A stretch of DNA of 64,000 nt from an uncultured Christensenella sp. (lineage in GTDB: Bacteria > Bacillota > Clostridia > Christensenellales > UBA1242): positions 1-64,000 of the forward strand of contig CAOJZM010000005.1 in NCBI GenBank assembly GCA_948466185.1, in the 5' to 3' direction. The position numbers and the translations under genes were made by a program. How positions within the stretch are numbered: the first letter of the stretch is position 1; every line of letters starts with the position of its first letter. Positions 15,038 through 24,373 of this stretch are shown piece by piece. The notes beneath the pieces were generated by a model. That model worked only from the letters and a program-made list of their open reading frames with translations. It was not told the DNA's origin and did no database searches.

Positions 15038-16308
15038 GCGTTTGCCCCCACTTTTTTTATCTTGTTTGTTTGCTTAATGGCTCTCTTTTCCTTTCGATGA
15101 GCGTCATTGAGTGCCCTTCTTACCTGCTTTCTTACCTTACGTGCATCTACGTTTTGACCGAGTAAAGCACTATAATCCGCCTTTGGCTGAGCGATAATTA
15201 AGTTTGCAAGGTCCTCTGTAGCATTTTTGCGTAACGAAACAGTATTTTCGGACATTTGTTTGAGAAGTTGTGGATTATCCATAAGCTTGTAAAGGTTTTC
15301 CTTCAACTCTTTAGCATTTTTAAAAGATAATGCCACGCCCTTCTTTTTCATATATATAAGATTCTGCTTTTCTTGCTCAGGAATATTTTCAGTAATGAGC
15401 ATTGGAACACCTTTGTTCACCATTTCAGTAACACATGAACCCCCAAATTTATTTAAAATAATGTCTGAAGCTGATAGATATAATGGAACGTCATATGTAA
15501 AACCAACATTGTGTACCTTTACCCCTTCTTCAAACTTCATTTTTTCAATTTGCTCAAAACCCTTTTTGTTTTTGCCATTAATCATTATAACTTGAGCTTT
15601 ACGACCTTTAAGAGCTTTAATTAAATCTTTGAAGATTTTAACTCCTCCGCTCCAATATCCGCCGCCAAACATGACCATAATTGTGAACATTTCTTCATCT
15701 AAGCCAAGTCTTCTGCGGGCCTCTTTCTTGTCCACAACTTCACGTGATCTGTCATCAACTGGAAGTCCAATCGGTAAAAGTTGGGCCCTTGAGAAACCTT
15801 CCTTTTCAAACTCCTCAATAAAATCATCGTTTGGTATTGCAAAATAATCAACACCAATGCAGGCTTCCCAAAAAGGATGGTTTACATAATCAAGGTCAGA
15901 AACCATGGTTTTACATGGAAGGTCGTAAACAAGTTTTAAGTTTGTAAGTGCTATTGCGCCATAGAAGTGAGTACAGTAAATTACATCTGGTTGAAACGTC
16001 AAGATCTCCTTCATCAGTCCGTCAACAGTGGAAATTATAGTGTCTTGCGATGGACATTTATATCTGTTTTCTGGCTTGCATTTCTGATAATGACGGAAAA
16101 ACATATTATAGGTTTTGAGCAACTTGCTTACTGCCAAACAGTACCCTCTGTCCGCAACCCAAGTGTTGAGTGATGTTGAATATTCTTTTAAAAGATCTAT
16201 AACTTTTACTTCAACGCTGCCCTTACTTTCAAGTTTTTCTTTCATTCCTCTTGCACATGCATTGTGACCATTTCCGGCAGTTACCGTTATAATAAGAACT
16301 TTCTTCAT
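15034..16308 (-). CDS. Glycolipid glycosyltransferase (MGDG synthase/UgtP-like, GT28)
   Basis: The start TVTAGNGHNACARGM (8-22) is the glycine/His motif of MGDG-synthase-type enzymes, and the C-terminal half has GGGYWSGG, a GxxxxxxxYLSASDIILNKFGG donor-binding region and PEQEKQN. The 424-residue length fits. These enzymes transfer sugar from UDP-sugar to diacylglycerol at the inner membrane face; the very basic C-terminus (RKVRKQVRRALNDAHRKEKR) probably contacts acidic lipids. It is the first gene of the pair with degV. Transfer to another lipid, such as a long-chain base or ceramide, cannot be excluded. Confidence 0.88.
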   Translation of the reverse strand: MKKVLIITVTAGNGHNACARGMKEKLESKGSVEVKVIDLLKEYSTSLNTWVADRGYCLAVSKLLKTYNMFFRHYQKCKPENRYKCPSQDTIISTVDGLMKEILTFQPDVIYCTHFYGAIALTNLKLVYDLPCKTMVSDLDYVNHPFWEACIGVDYFAIPNDDFIEEFEKEGFSRAQLLPIGLPVDDRSREVVDKKEARRRLGLDEEMFTIMVMFGGGYWSGGVKIFKDLIKALKGRKAQVIMINGKNKKGFEQIEKMKFEEGVKVHNVGFTYDVPLYLSASDIILNKFGGSCVTEMVNKGVPMLITENIPEQEKQNLIYMKKKGVALSFKNAKELKENLYKLMDNPQLLKQMSENTVSLRKNATEDLANLIIAQPKADYSALLGQNVDARKVRKQVRRALNDAHRKEKRAIKQTNKIKKVGANA

Positions 16309-16469
16309 ATATTCTCCTTTATATAGTGTCTAGTTTAATTCTAACATATTTAATTAAATAAATCAAAATGATTATTAAATTAAATTTTGATTTGTTTTTC
16401 AGATTTTTTATTATGATTTTTTATATTTTTGGACTATACTATAACTAAATTTGTGGATACGAGGGAAAA

Positions 16470-17960
16470 ATGAAAAAGAAAAAAATTGGGTTTGATAACG
16501 AAAAATATATTGAACTTCAAAGCGAAAACATTTTAAAAAGAATAAAAATGTTTCATAACAAACTTTATCTTGAATTTGGGGGAAAACTTTTCGATGACTT
16601 GCATGCCGCAAGGGTTTTGCCGGGATTTGACCCTAATATTAAAACGAAACTTTTGTTAAAACTTAAAGATAAGGCAGAAATAATCTTTTGTATTAGTGCC
16701 AATGATATAGAAAAAAATCGTGTTCGTGCTGATCTTGGCCTTAGTTATGATAATGAGGTGCTCAGACTCATCGATAATCTTCGCAGCCTTGGTTTATTCG
16801 TTTCTGCCATCGTTATCACTTTGTTCAAAGGACAACCTTCTGCAACCAAGTTTGCAAACAAACTTGAAATGCGGGGAGAAAGAGTTTATTTCCACAACTA
16901 TACAAAAGGTTATCCAAGTGACGTGGACACCATTGTCTCTGATGAAGGTTATGGGGCAAACTCATTTATAGAAACCTCCCGTCCTCTTGTTATTGTCACA
17001 GCACCTGGTGCGTCAAGTGGAAAGCTTGCGACCTGCCTAAGCCAAATCTATCATGAGTTTAAAAAAGGTAATAAGGCTGGATATGCCAAATTTGAAACCT
17101 TCCCCGTTTGGAATTTAGGATTAAAACATCCAGTTAATATTGCATATGAAGCCGCAACTGCCGACCTTAAAGATGTCAACCAAATTGATCCTTATCACTT
17201 TAATGCCTATGGAAAATTAAGCGTAAACTTTAATCGTGACATTGAGGTGTTTCCTGTTCTTTATAATATTCTTAAAAAGATAACTGGTTCTGATATTTAC
17301 AAATCTCCAACTGATATGGGCGTAAATATGGTGGCAAATGCAATAACTGATGATGTCATCGTTCAAGAAGCAGCAAAAAAGGAAATCGTCAGAAGATATT
17401 ATCGCAGCGAATGTGATTACAAAAAGGGTCAGGGGCAAATTGACACCGTCAAACGCATTGAATATTTAATGGCCGAACTTGACCTTACTGCAAATTATAT
17501 GGACGTTATAAAGATTTCAAAACAAGTCAGTAAACAATCTGGGTTTCCTTGCGTTGCACTTGAACTTCCAAACGGAGATATTGTGACTGGCAAATCCAAA
17601 AATGTTATCTCAGCAAGTGGGGCTGTTGTGCTTAATGCACTTCGTACTCTTGCCAAACTTGGTGATGATTACGATGTAATATCCAACGAAATTCTACTTC
17701 CTATATTGAAACTTAGAACCCAGTTTTTAAATTCGAAGTCCAGTGTATTAACTCTTGATGATGTGCTTGTGGCTTTGTCTATATGTTCCACTAATAACGA
17801 GAAGGCTAAAAAGACGCTTGAAAAGCTTTCAGAACTTGCTGGCTGTGAAGCACATGCAACCTATATGCTTAACAGCAGTGAAGAAAGCACACTTAAAAAA
17901 CTTGGTATAAATATCACATGCCAGCCACAATTTTTAAATAATAAACTTTTTAATGACTAA
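16470..17960 (+). CDS. DUF1846 family protein
   Basis: The whole 496-residue sequence reads like DUF1846: KIGFDNEKYIELQSENILKR at the N-terminus, HAARVLPGFDPNIK (about 45-58), a glycine-rich loop TAPGASSGKLATCLSQIYHE (about 175-195) and DMGVNMVANAITDD (about 285-298). The function is not established; the central loop suggests nucleotide binding. The ATG follows GAGGG by five bases. It stands alone between a divergent glycosyltransferase and a bidirectional terminator. Confidence 0.92.
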   Translation: MKKKKIGFDNEKYIELQSENILKRIKMFHNKLYLEFGGKLFDDLHAARVLPGFDPNIKTKLLLKLKDKAEIIFCISANDIEKNRVRADLGLSYDNEVLRLIDNLRSLGLFVSAIVITLFKGQPSATKFANKLEMRGERVYFHNYTKGYPSDVDTIVSDEGYGANSFIETSRPLVIVTAPGASSGKLATCLSQIYHEFKKGNKAGYAKFETFPVWNLGLKHPVNIAYEAATADLKDVNQIDPYHFNAYGKLSVNFNRDIEVFPVLYNILKKITGSDIYKSPTDMGVNMVANAITDDVIVQEAAKKEIVRRYYRSECDYKKGQGQIDTVKRIEYLMAELDLTANYMDVIKISKQVSKQSGFPCVALELPNGDIVTGKSKNVISASGAVVLNALRTLAKLGDDYDVISNEILLPILKLRTQFLNSKSSVLTLDDVLVALSICSTNNEKAKKTLEKLSELAGCEAHATYMLNSSEESTLKKLGINITCQPQFLNNKLFND

Positions 17961-17961
17961 T

Positions 17962-17988
17962 AAAAAATCAGCGTGACGCTGATTTTTT
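17962..17988. terminator. Bidirectional terminator
   Basis: AAAAAATCAGCGT-g-ACGCTGATTTTTT between converging genes. Confidence 0.9.
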
Positions 17989-18220
17989 AATCTATCCATA
18001 ATACTTTGTCTGTTGCAACAATAGTAATTATGTCAATAAGCCATAAGAAAGGTATTCCAACAATTAAAAGAACCACCCCTAAAACTATGCCAAGCATATT
18101 ATTTTTACTGATACTTCGACATATACGATAAATTACCCATACTATGTCAAGTGCTGGCAAAGCAAGCAAAACTTTTACAAGTTTGGGCATCTTATCCATG
18201 GCAGAAACAAATTGACTCAT
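17987..18220 (-). CDS. Small membrane protein, 77 residues
   Basis: I start at ATG 18220 (MSQFVSAMDKMPKLV) because AAAGGAG lies 8 bases upstream; an upstream in-frame start would add seven residues without a site. Two hydrophobic helices (about 16-35 and 45-68) are separated by a basic turn (ICRSISKNN). It resembles the small two-helix proteins often seen in Bacillota, with no assigned function. Confidence 0.65.
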   Translation of the reverse strand: MSQFVSAMDKMPKLVKVLLALPALDIVWVIYRICRSISKNNMLGIVLGVVLLIVGIPFLWLIDIITIVATDKVLWID

Positions 18221-18312
18221 ATCTTCACTCCTTTTATACACCTATTTTATTATTACGCAATATGATTATTCTTATGTGACAAAATTATATAAAATATTTC
18301 AACTTGTTTTCG

Positions 18313-18341
18313 TTGACTTTCTTTTTTTACATGTATATAAT
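18313..18341 (+). promoter_or_regulatory. Promoter of marR-ABC operon
   Basis: TTGACT, 17 bases, TATAAT; a near-consensus promoter directly upstream of the marR-like gene. Confidence 0.85.
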
Positions 18342-18343
18342 AC

Positions 18344-18355
18344 TTAGCAGGCTAA
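18344..18355. promoter_or_regulatory. Probable MarR operator
   Basis: TTAGC-AG-GCTAA is an inverted repeat covering the expected transcription start, followed by another CTAA. A repressor bound here would block its own operon, the usual MarR design. Confidence 0.6.
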
Positions 18356-18376
18356 CTAATTTTTGGGGAGGTGAGC

Positions 18377-18835
18377 ATGTTTGAAGATGAAATAAGTTTT
18401 GAAATTCGAAAGTTGCATCTACTTTTAAACCGAAGCTTTGAAAAGGCAAGTGACGCAAAAATAAAGCCTACCAAATTACAGCTTGCAATCCTTATGTTTA
18501 TATACCAAAACTCAAAATTAAATAAAAATACATATCAAAAGGACATAGAAAAGGCCTTCGAAATACGGCCTTCCACCGTTACAACCATACTTCATAAAAT
18601 GGAAAAGGATGAACTTATCCACAAGGAAAGCGAAAGCGAAGATGCAAGATTAAAGCGGATCATCTTAACCAAAAAGGCCGAGCTGATCAGGGAAAAGTTA
18701 AAGAATTGTTTTGTGGACCTACGCAAGATTATAGTAACAAACTTGACGCAGGAAGAAATATCCCAATATATTAAAATTACTAAAAAAATTCAACAAAATA
18801 TAATGGAGGCTTACGATGTTAAAGTTATTGACTAA
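18377..18835 (+). CDS. MarR-family regulator of the ABC exporter
   Basis: I prefer ATG 18377, five bases after GGGGAGG plus TGAGC, over a GTG at 18371 that lies inside the binding site. The 152-residue protein has the winged helix of MarR proteins: recognition region YQKDIEKAFEIRPSTVTTIL (about 54-73) and wing KESESEDARLKRIILT (about 85-100). It overlaps the following ABC gene by 20 bases. Such regulators respond to small ligands and repress drug exporters; here operator, regulator and exporter form one operon. Confidence 0.92.
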   Translation: MFEDEISFEIRKLHLLLNRSFEKASDAKIKPTKLQLAILMFIYQNSKLNKNTYQKDIEKAFEIRPSTVTTILHKMEKDELIHKESESEDARLKRIILTKKAELIREKLKNCFVDLRKIIVTNLTQEEISQYIKITKKIQQNIMEAYDVKVID

Positions 18836-20576
18836 ACGTTTAACTTGGAAAGAGTGGCTAATGATTTTTATTAGCATTGGTTTTATTATCTTACAAGTTT
18901 GGCTGGAACTGAAAATCCCCGACTACATGAGTGAAATCACACGCCTTGTCAAAACCGCAGGAAGCGACATCAAAGATATATGGATAAATGGTGGATATAT
19001 GCTTGCCTGTGCCCTTGCCACCGCGGTACTTTCTGTTTTCATAGGATTTTTTGTGTCAAAGATTTCTTCTAAGTTGGCAAAAAAGTTAAGAAGCGAGATA
19101 TTTGACAAAGTACAATCTTTTTCAAAAAGAGAAATGAAAAGTTTTTCAACTGCAAGCCTTATAACTCGTTCCACCAACGATGTCACCCAGCTTCAACGTT
19201 TTGTGGCTATGGGCCTTCAAATACTTATAAAAGCACCTATTCTTGCTATCTGGGCGATTGTAAAAATAACAGGGAAAAATTGGGAATGGTCGGTGGCGAC
19301 TGCAGTTGCGGTGTTATTAATACTTTCCGTTATCATAATGTTGATGGTTATTGTGCTTCCAAAGTTCAAAAAAATGCAAACGCTTACCGACAACATAAAT
19401 AGAGTAACACGCGAAAACTTGACAGGGCTTAGGGTTGTAAAAGCATACAACGCAGAAAGTTTTGAGGCCGATAAGTTTGAGAATGCAAATCAAGAACTTA
19501 CTAAAACCAGTCTGTTTGCAAACCGAATGATGACTCTGCTGTCCCCTGTTATGAATATCTGTATGAGTGGACTGACACTTGCAATTTATTGGATTGGTGC
19601 AATAATAATAAATTCATCACAGGGGCTATTAAAATTAAGCGTATTCAGTGATATGGTGGTGTTTTCATCCTATGCAATGCTGGTTGTTATGTCATTTGTT
19701 ATGCTTACAATGATATTCATTATGCTGCCAAGGGCGTCGGTTTCAGCCAAACGAATCAATGAAATTCTCAACACTCAACCAAGCGTTCAAGACGGAAATG
19801 GCGAATATGAAATCAATAGCAATATAAAGGGTGAAATTGAGTTTAAAAATGTAAGTTTTAAATACCCAGATGCTGATGAATATGTTTTGCGTGACATCAG
19901 CTTTACTGCCCATAAAGGAGAAACTGTGGCCTTTATTGGCTCAACTGGAAGCGGTAAAAGCACTTTAATTGACCTTGTCCCACGTTTCTATGATGCAACC
20001 GACGGGGCCGTCCTTGTTGATGGAATCAATGTTAAAGATTACAAACTTGCTGACCTTCATAACAAACTTGGCTATGTTTCTCAAAAGGCATTTCTTTTCA
20101 GCGGAACTGTAAAAGATAATATTTCATTTGGTGAAGATATCGATGAAAAGCCAAGTCAAGAAGAAATTGAAAGGGCGGTAAAAATTGCTCAGGCAAAAGA
20201 TTTTGTTGAAAAAATGCCAGACGGATATGATTCCGAAATTACTCAGGGAGGAACAAACGTATCCGGCGGACAAAAGCAAAGGCTTTCCATTGCAAGAGCA
20301 ATCGCAAGAAATCCAGAAATATTAATTTTTGATGATTCCTTCTCCGCACTTGATTATAAAACGGATAAGAAACTGCGAAATGCAATAGACAAACATGTTA
20401 AGGATGCCACCTGCCTAATCGTTGCACAAAGAATTGGAACAATCAAAAATGCTGACAAAATTATCGTGCTTGATCAAGGTGAAATGGTGGGAATGGGAAG
20501 GCATGAAGAGCTTTTATCCACCTGCGAGGTTTACAAAGAAATCGCACTTTCACAACTAAGTAAGGAGGAACTGTAG
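18816..20576 (+). CDS. ABC exporter half-transporter, degenerate-site subunit
   Basis: Six membrane helices in the first 320 residues are followed by an ATPase domain with Walker A GSTGSGKS, signature VSGGQ and Walker B ILIFDDSFSALD. The catalytic Glu after Walker B is Asp, and the switch His is Gln (VAQRIGTI), the hallmarks of the inactive-site partner in heterodimeric exporters such as BmrC/BmrD or TM287/288. It is followed after one base by its partner. Substrates are probably drugs or lipids. Confidence 0.93.
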   Translation: MLKLLTKRLTWKEWLMIFISIGFIILQVWLELKIPDYMSEITRLVKTAGSDIKDIWINGGYMLACALATAVLSVFIGFFVSKISSKLAKKLRSEIFDKVQSFSKREMKSFSTASLITRSTNDVTQLQRFVAMGLQILIKAPILAIWAIVKITGKNWEWSVATAVAVLLILSVIIMLMVIVLPKFKKMQTLTDNINRVTRENLTGLRVVKAYNAESFEADKFENANQELTKTSLFANRMMTLLSPVMNICMSGLTLAIYWIGAIIINSSQGLLKLSVFSDMVVFSSYAMLVVMSFVMLTMIFIMLPRASVSAKRINEILNTQPSVQDGNGEYEINSNIKGEIEFKNVSFKYPDADEYVLRDISFTAHKGETVAFIGSTGSGKSTLIDLVPRFYDATDGAVLVDGINVKDYKLADLHNKLGYVSQKAFLFSGTVKDNISFGEDIDEKPSQEEIERAVKIAQAKDFVEKMPDGYDSEITQGGTNVSGGQKQRLSIARAIARNPEILIFDDSFSALDYKTDKKLRNAIDKHVKDATCLIVAQRIGTIKNADKIIVLDQGEMVGMGRHEELLSTCEVYKEIALSQLSKEEL

Positions 20577-20577
20577 T

Positions 20578-22419
20578 ATGAGTAATAAACGTATGCAAGG
20601 CCCTCACGGAGCAATGAATGCAGGGGAAAAAGCAAAAAATTTTAAGGCCTCCATTGGCAAATTATTAAAATACTGCAAACGTCATATTTGGTCTGTCTCA
20701 ATAGCAATACTATTCGCCGTCGCAGGAACGGCTCTTACCCTTATCGGTCCAAACAAGATTTCAGACCTTACTGATACCATTACCGCTGCCCTTCCTATAT
20801 TTGACGAGGTTAATAAAATTTGGGTCAATTTAAATGTACCTGTAAACATGCAGATGGTTATTGACATCGGTATTTTCCTGATAATAATTTACTCTTTAAG
20901 TGCGATTTTCAGTTATGTTCAAGGCTTCATCATGTCTACCATAACTCAAAAACTTTCAAAGCGTATGCGTAAGGACATATCCAACAAAATCAACCGCCTT
21001 CCTTTAAAATACATGGATAGCACTCCAAACGGGGATGTTTTAAGCAGAGTAACCAACGATGTTGACACGATTGGCCAAACATTAAACAACAGTATAACCA
21101 CCTTTGTCAGTTCTCTGACCCTACTTGTTGGTTCAATTGTAATGATGTTTGTAACAAATTGGATTTTAGCATTAACCGCAATAGGTGCAAGTTTGATAGG
21201 TTTCTTCCTTATCATGCTTATTATGGGATTTTCTCAAAAGCACTTCATTGCACAACAAAAAGAACTTGGAAATATTAATGGGCATATTGAAGAAGTTTTT
21301 TCTGGGCACGATATTGTAAATGTCTATAATGGAAAAAATGAGACAAAGAAAAAATTTGAAGAAATAAACAACAAACTTTACTCAAGTGGATGGAAGTCTC
21401 AGTTTATGTCTGGACTCATGATGCCTATTATGAACTTCATTGGAGATTTTGGCTATGTTGCCGTCTGCGTGGTTGGTGCAGTCCTCACAATGAGCGGACA
21501 TATTACCTTCGGTGTTATAATGGCATTCATTATATATGTAAGGCTCTTCAATCAGCCCCTCGCCCAGCTTGCACAGGTTTTCAACAACCTTCAATCCACC
21601 GCAGCAGCCAGCGAACGAGTATTTGAATTTCTTGACGAAAAAGAACTTGCTGATGAAAGCGAAAAAACCTTCAAACTTGAAAACATCAAGGGCAATGTGG
21701 AATTTAAACATGTTAAATTTGGTTACAACCCAGACAAAACTATTATTAATGACTTTTCAGCAACAGTTAAAGCAGGACAAAAAGTGGCAATCGTTGGACC
21801 AACTGGGGCAGGGAAAACCACATTGGTTAACCTGTTAATGCGTTTCTATGAAGTGGATGACGGCGAAATCCTGATTGACGGAACCCCAATCTCCTCACTC
21901 ACCCGGGAAAATGTGCACGACCTTTTCTCTATGGTGCTTCAAGACACTTGGCTGTTTGAAGGGACTGTTCGAGACAATATTGCGTACAGCAAGCAAGACG
22001 TGACGGACGAAGAAATTAAAAACGCATGTAAAGCTTGTGGCATCAATCACTTTATAAAAAGTCTGCCAAATGGATACAATTCCATACTTGACGACAACAC
22101 GTCCATTTCTGCGGGACAGCGGCAATTAATGACCATTGCAAGAGCGATGGTGCAAAACAGTCCAATGCTAATTCTGGATGAAGCAACAAGTTCGGTGGAC
22201 ACCAGAACGGAGATTCTTATTCAAAAAGCAATGGATAAACTGACAGAAGGAAGAACTTCTTTCGTGATAGCCCACAGACTTTCGACAATTAAAAATGCCG
22301 ACCTAATTCTTGTTATGGCAAACGGCGACATCATAGAGCAAGGCTCGCACGACGAACTTCTCAAAAAAGGAGGCTTCTACGCCGACCTTTACAACAGCCA
22401 GTTTGAAGATAACAATTAA
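20578..22419 (+). CDS. ABC exporter half-transporter, catalytic partner
   Basis: This 613-residue partner has six membrane helices (about 40-330) and an ATPase domain with intact Walker A GPTGAGKT, Walker B LILDEATSSVD and switch AHRLSTIKN, but a noncanonical signature ISAGQRQ. That complementary distribution (good Walker B here, good signature in the preceding subunit) is what heterodimeric exporters show. The ATG follows the previous stop almost directly, with AAGGAGG inside the upstream gene. Confidence 0.93.
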   Translation: MSNKRMQGPHGAMNAGEKAKNFKASIGKLLKYCKRHIWSVSIAILFAVAGTALTLIGPNKISDLTDTITAALPIFDEVNKIWVNLNVPVNMQMVIDIGIFLIIIYSLSAIFSYVQGFIMSTITQKLSKRMRKDISNKINRLPLKYMDSTPNGDVLSRVTNDVDTIGQTLNNSITTFVSSLTLLVGSIVMMFVTNWILALTAIGASLIGFFLIMLIMGFSQKHFIAQQKELGNINGHIEEVFSGHDIVNVYNGKNETKKKFEEINNKLYSSGWKSQFMSGLMMPIMNFIGDFGYVAVCVVGAVLTMSGHITFGVIMAFIIYVRLFNQPLAQLAQVFNNLQSTAAASERVFEFLDEKELADESEKTFKLENIKGNVEFKHVKFGYNPDKTIINDFSATVKAGQKVAIVGPTGAGKTTLVNLLMRFYEVDDGEILIDGTPISSLTRENVHDLFSMVLQDTWLFEGTVRDNIAYSKQDVTDEEIKNACKACGINHFIKSLPNGYNSILDDNTSISAGQRQLMTIARAMVQNSPMLILDEATSSVDTRTEILIQKAMDKLTEGRTSFVIAHRLSTIKNADLILVMANGDIIEQGSHDELLKKGGFYADLYNSQFEDNN

Positions 22420-22446
22420 AAAAGACGACGTAAGTCGTCTTTTATT
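22418..22446. terminator. Bidirectional terminator
   Basis: AAAAGACGAC-gtaa-GTCGTCTTTT with T run, between the ABC operon and the converging surface-protein gene. Confidence 0.88.
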
Positions 22447-23521
22447 ATTTTGAAAACCCTAAGCTTACAAGATAATTATACACTTGAGCCGATGTTTGCG
22501 TGCTGCTGCTACCAAGTGTAAGAAAATTTTTTTGAATAGGATAACCTCTGTTTATATTTGAGTTATACATCCAGTTTCCAAAATCCGCAGATGAACCATA
22601 AATGGTTTTTATTATATTAGGTGTTAAATAACAATCTCTAATATATAGTTCAAAGTAGGACGATGATACTGTCGGCGTTCCACTTCCAACAACACCGAAT
22701 TTTGCACTGTTTGGTGCCACTGAGTATACTAGTAGCGTGTTGGCAACCGCACAATTAGCAATTGTCGTCACTCCACTGCTACAAGTACCAACCAATCCAC
22801 CCAAATAAGCACCATCCTCTACACCTGATATAGTGCATCCCGTTAAATAACAGTTGGTGATTGTGGCGCCATAACAATCTCCAATCAATCCGCCAGCTGT
22901 CTCTATATATCCGCCCGATATGGTGGAATTTTGAATAATACAGTTGCGAATTGTTGAACTTCTAACAAATCCAGCTAAAATTCCAGCCGTTGGATAGCCG
23001 ACAATAAAAGAATCCGCTATTATAAGGTTTTCAATGGTTGCATTTTCAAGTTCTCCAAAAAGGCCATGGTAATCTGTTTCATCGTTTCCAAGCATACCGC
23101 AAATCGTATTCATATTACCATTAAAATTACCTTCAAAACTGCCCCCTCCCCCTCCATCACAGCCAATTCCTGCCCAAAGATATTTTGAAATGTTTAAAGA
23201 CTTTTCAAGTGAGAAATATTGACCTGCCAATGAGCTGTTTTTCGTTTGTTTTGCAAGCAATGCCAATTGTTCTGGTGTTTGAATTTTATAAGGACTTGAA
23301 GCTGTTCCATTTCCACCAGCATAACTTGCTGCTGCGTGGTTTACCCATGAGTCCATGGTGCTGGTGGCCGCATTTGTGTCCTCTATATTTGAATTGTTTG
23401 GTTGACTATTTTGGGCAGAATCAAAAATCCCCCCCCCCCCCGCCAAGAGTCCTATTATGCCTCCTGACAGGAGGGAAATCAGGGATATTATGACTGCCGC
23501 AACTTTTGTTGCTTTTTTCAT
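22445..23521 (-). CDS. Exported GLUG-repeat surface protein with a poly-G tract
   Basis: A signal peptide or anchor (ATKVAAVIISLISLLSGG, 4-21) is followed by a linker containing GGGG encoded by a run of 13 G, a Ser/Asn-rich stretch, then glycine-rich repeats of GLUG type (GGLIGDCYGATITNCYLTGC, GGLVGTCSSG and similar, about 145-290) that probably form a beta-helix. The segment YAGGNGTASSPYKIQTPEQLA is typical of the region before such repeats. Any change of the G tract by one or two bases would shift the frame right after the anchor. Probably a cell-surface adhesin-like protein. Confidence 0.85.
   Translation of the reverse strand: MKKATKVAAVIISLISLLSGGIIGLLAGGGGIFDSAQNSQPNNSNIEDTNAATSTMDSWVNHAAASYAGGNGTASSPYKIQTPEQLALLAKQTKNSSLAGQYFSLEKSLNISKYLWAGIGCDGGGGGSFEGNFNGNMNTICGMLGNDETDYHGLFGELENATIENLIIADSFIVGYPTAGILAGFVRSSTIRNCIIQNSTISGGYIETAGGLIGDCYGATITNCYLTGCTISGVEDGAYLGGLVGTCSSGVTTIANCAVANTLLVYSVAPNSAKFGVVGSGTPTVSSSYFELYIRDCYLTPNIIKTIYGSSADFGNWMYNSNINRGYPIQKNFLTLGSSSTQTSAQVYNYLVSLGFSK
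23429..23441. repeat. Homopolymer of 13 C (13 G on the coding strand)
   Basis: It lies about 30 codons into the GLUG-repeat gene. With 13 G the frame is open, so the sequenced state is ON. It is the longest G/C homopolymer I noticed in the window and stands out in AT-rich DNA. Confidence 0.9.
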
Positions 23522-23594
23522 AACTTCCTTCTCTCCTTTATTTAATTGATTCTATTATACACAAATTTAACAAAACTCCCAAACAAATTTATCA

Positions 23595-24299
23595 CTAATA
23601 TTCAAAAACCGCTTTGATAGTTGCTTTTATACATATTTCACCTTTCATAAAGGTTGAATTTTGCTGCTGTGCTGACGACAACATATAACTATCTCTTGTC
23701 ATAACGCTGTAGCCACTTTCCTCAACAATTTCCGATGCTTTAATTTCTGCATTTGTGATGGCACTTGCCTTGCTTTTTGCATTGTCTAACGCTTTTTCAA
23801 GTGCGGTTTTATATGCTTCTTCATAATTTTCAATAGTGAATGAGATTCCACTAAATCGATTTGCACCACTTTCAAGCAGTTTGGAAATAATATTGCCAAC
23901 ACCGTCTACATCCTTGGTCCTAAAATCCAAATAGTTGGACACTTGATAGCCCATAAATGCTTCTCCTTGGGTATAGTCATATCTTTGATACACATAAAAA
24001 TTTTTGGTTTTAATATTCTCTTCAGCAACGCCCATGTCTTTTAAAACATTAATTAAGTTGTTTATATTGTCAGCATTTTCCTTTTGTGCAACTGACAGTG
24101 AATCATTTAATGTTTCAACGCCAATGCTGACAACAGCAACATCTGGCACCAGTCTAATTTCACCTGTCCCCATCATTGTAATCTTGTTTACTGCTTCTGC
24201 CTCAGCAAAAGAACAGTTGTCACAAGTAAGCATCGCCGTCCCGACAGCACCTGAGATGCAAATCAAAAAACATAGCATAAAAATAAAAAACTTTTTCAT
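23595..24299 (-). CDS. SIMPL-domain (DUF541) exported protein
   Basis: A signal peptide (MKKFFIFMLCFLICISGAVG) precedes a SIMPL domain recognised by GTGEIRLVPDVAVVSIGVET (about 44-63), the NINNLINVLKDMGVAEENIK helix and YDYTQG...GYQVSNYL. Length 234 is usual. The family occurs in envelopes of many bacteria, with loosely defined roles in stress or protein quality control. It follows prs in the same direction with a 74-base gap. Confidence 0.88.
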   Translation of the reverse strand: MKKFFIFMLCFLICISGAVGTAMLTCDNCSFAEAEAVNKITMMGTGEIRLVPDVAVVSIGVETLNDSLSVAQKENADNINNLINVLKDMGVAEENIKTKNFYVYQRYDYTQGEAFMGYQVSNYLDFRTKDVDGVGNIISKLLESGANRFSGISFTIENYEEAYKTALEKALDNAKSKASAITNAEIKASEIVEESGYSVMTRDSYMLSSAQQQNSTFMKGEICIKATIKAVFEY

Positions 24300-24373
24300 A
24301 TCTTACCTCCAATTCTTAGAGTGTCGTTATAAAAAAGTTTTATGTACTTTCGACAAAAGTCGTACTTTATCTT

